The notes under the pieces were generated by a model. That model saw nothing but the letters and a program-made list of their open reading frames with translations, made no database searches and had not been told where the DNA came from. Positions 5,463 through 6,351 of a DNA stretch of 6,351 nt are shown here, piece after piece. The stretch's first letter is position 1, and each line of letters opens with the position of its first letter. The stretch covers positions 1 through 6,351 of the forward strand of contig CAKTTM010000107.1 of assembly GCA_934615145.1 (NCBI GenBank), in the 5' to 3' direction. The stretch is from an uncultured Clostridia bacterium (GTDB lineage: Bacteria > Bacillota > Clostridia > Christensenellales > Aristaeellaceae). The position numbers and the translations under genes are program-made.

Positions 5463-6351
5463 CTACTTCATCGCCCCCACGAAATCCATCAGCACTTCGC
5501 CAGGAGCGGCGGGCTCTTTGGCCATCGGCGCCTGTTTGCGCCGGAAGGGGCCGCGCCATTTGTCCCAGCGCTTGCGCCATTTGTCGCGGCTTTGCAGCCT
5601 TTCACCCAGGTCGCGGGCGCCGATGCCGTAGACCAGATAGAGTATCAGGCCGGAGACCAGCATGATGAAGACCGTGCTGGCGTTGCGCCGGCCGGTGGCG
5701 TTGACATTGTAGCCGTATAAGCCTTCCTCACGGGTCATGGACTGCAGCACCATGGCGTAGCTGGTGCCATAGGAGCTTGCGAAGGTGGCCGACATGTCAT
5801 ACTCGGTGAAGAGGGCGTTGAAGTTGAGCGCAAAGACAGCCAGCACGCTGGGGAGGATGATGGGCAGCTTGACCCGTAGGAAGGTGGTCAGGCCCCTGGC
5901 GCCCAGGTTGCGCGCTGCCTCCTCCAGCTCGGTATCGATGGCGTAGAAGCTGGCCTTGATCATGCGCAGGGAAAAGGGCAGTTTGACCACCATGTAGGCG
6001 ATGATGATCAGCAGGCGGACATTTTGCATGTAGTAAAGGTTCTGATTGCCCACATACCAGATCTCATTGCTGTTAAAGAAGGTGCGATAGCTGTAGCATA
6101 TCAAAATGGTGGGCAGCAGCCAGGGAAAGAGCAGGCTGTACTCCAGCACCGCGCCCGACTTGCGCAGCTTGCCGTTTCTGCTGCGCTTGAAGATATAGTT
6201 GCAGGCCACCACCACGATCACACAGGCGGCGGCAGCGGCCAGGGCAGAGAGTATCATGCTGGTGCGGATGCCGCCCAGCGTGGCCTCGTTGGAGAAGACG
6301 CCGCTGATGGCGCCCTCGCGCACGCGGTAGCTGCCCCGGGAGGTCATGTAG
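5463..6351 (-). CDS. ABC transporter permease, iron(III)/thiamine/polyamine type, C-terminal part (5' end outside window)
   Basis: This is the C-terminal part of an inner-membrane permease of a binding-protein-dependent ABC importer. The decisive feature is the EAA loop EEAARNLGARGLTTFLRVKLP (142-162, counting from the first ATG at 6347), which docks onto the ATPase subunit. Hydrophobic segments lie at about 28-51, 67-91, 109-128, 163-184 and 224-245. The tail is strongly basic (KWRKRWDKWRGPFRRK, 256-271) and probably cytoplasmic. The frame stays open to the window edge beyond the ATG at 6347. That ATG has no recognisable ribosome site in the few bases visible, so I treat the gene as truncated by the window. 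Permeases of the FbpB/AfuB/ThiP type have two fused half-domains of about 500-560 residues in total, and this would be the second half. The substrate cannot be told; iron(III) is a guess from general resemblance. It belongs to a separate transcription unit, judging from the terminator and promoter that follow. Confidence 0.85.
   Translation of the reverse strand, partial: YMTSRGSYRVREGAISGVFSNEATLGGIRTSMILSALAAAAACVIVVVACNYIFKRSRNGKLRKSGAVLEYSLLFPWLLPTILICYSYRTFFNSNEIWYVGNQNLYYMQNVRLLIIIAYMVVKLPFSLRMIKASFYAIDTELEEAARNLGARGLTTFLRVKLPIILPSVLAVFALNFNALFTEYDMSATFASSYGTSYAMVLQSMTREEGLYGYNVNATGRRNASTVFIMLVSGLILYLVYGIGARDLGERLQSRDKWRKRWDKWRGPFRRKQAPMAKEPAAPGEVLMDFVGAMK

Noticed and set aside
5409..5720. 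Plus-strand open frame of 103 codons over the permease 3' end
   Set aside because: It is antisense to the permease and codon-aligned with it. It ends at a TTA leucine codon of the real gene and shows no domain or ribosome site.

Overview
This window looks like the chromosome of a fairly GC-rich, Gram-positive-type bacterium. A Bacillota/Clostridia relative is my best guess: Shine-Dalgarno sites are strong and GGAGG-like, a vegetative promoter is clear, M42 aminopeptidases occur in tandem, and the alanyl-tRNA synthetase is of the short type that I associate with some Clostridia and with CPR bacteria. The lineage is inference from style, not from a marker gene. All recognisable genes lie on the minus strand, so transcription runs from high to low coordinates.

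Right end (5463-6351): the C-terminal half of a binding-protein-dependent ABC permease, probably of the iron(III)/thiamine/polyamine type. It carries an intact EAA loop and its 5' part lies outside the window. Between 5234 and 5462 sit a GC-rich terminator-like hairpin with a short T-rich tail (5331-5376), a second weaker hairpin (5393-5422), and then a very good sigma-A promoter on the minus strand (TTGTCA, 18 nt, TATACT with an extended TG; 5288-5317). Together these separate the transporter unit from the next operon.

Centre and left (135-5233): a tight four-gene operon. Three paralogous M42 (TET-type) aminopeptidases come first: 4196-5233, 3198-4205 (10 nt overlap with the first) and 2190-3182 (15 nt gap). 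A 673-residue alanyl-tRNA synthetase (135-2156) follows after a 33 nt gap. The three peptidases are clearly diverged from each other yet all keep the dinuclear-metal catalytic set. One of them has Glu where the other two have Asp at a metal-ligand position. By analogy with archaeal TET peptidases of complementary specificity, they may finish the digestion of peptides to free amino acids in the cytoplasm, and the synthetase consumes one such product.

The synthetase is the most unusual gene. It keeps the class II catalytic core and the editing-site His/His/Cys/His residues. It lacks the beta-barrel segment before the editing core and the whole C-terminal C-Ala domain, and it carries an extra charged, probably helical segment of about 80 residues (381-463). 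A perfect 34-bp palindrome (42-75) lies just beyond the operon and does not have the form of an ordinary intrinsic terminator. I found no tRNA, rRNA, CRISPR, insertion sequence or obvious defence system. The very long plus-strand open frames are antisense shadows produced by codon bias.
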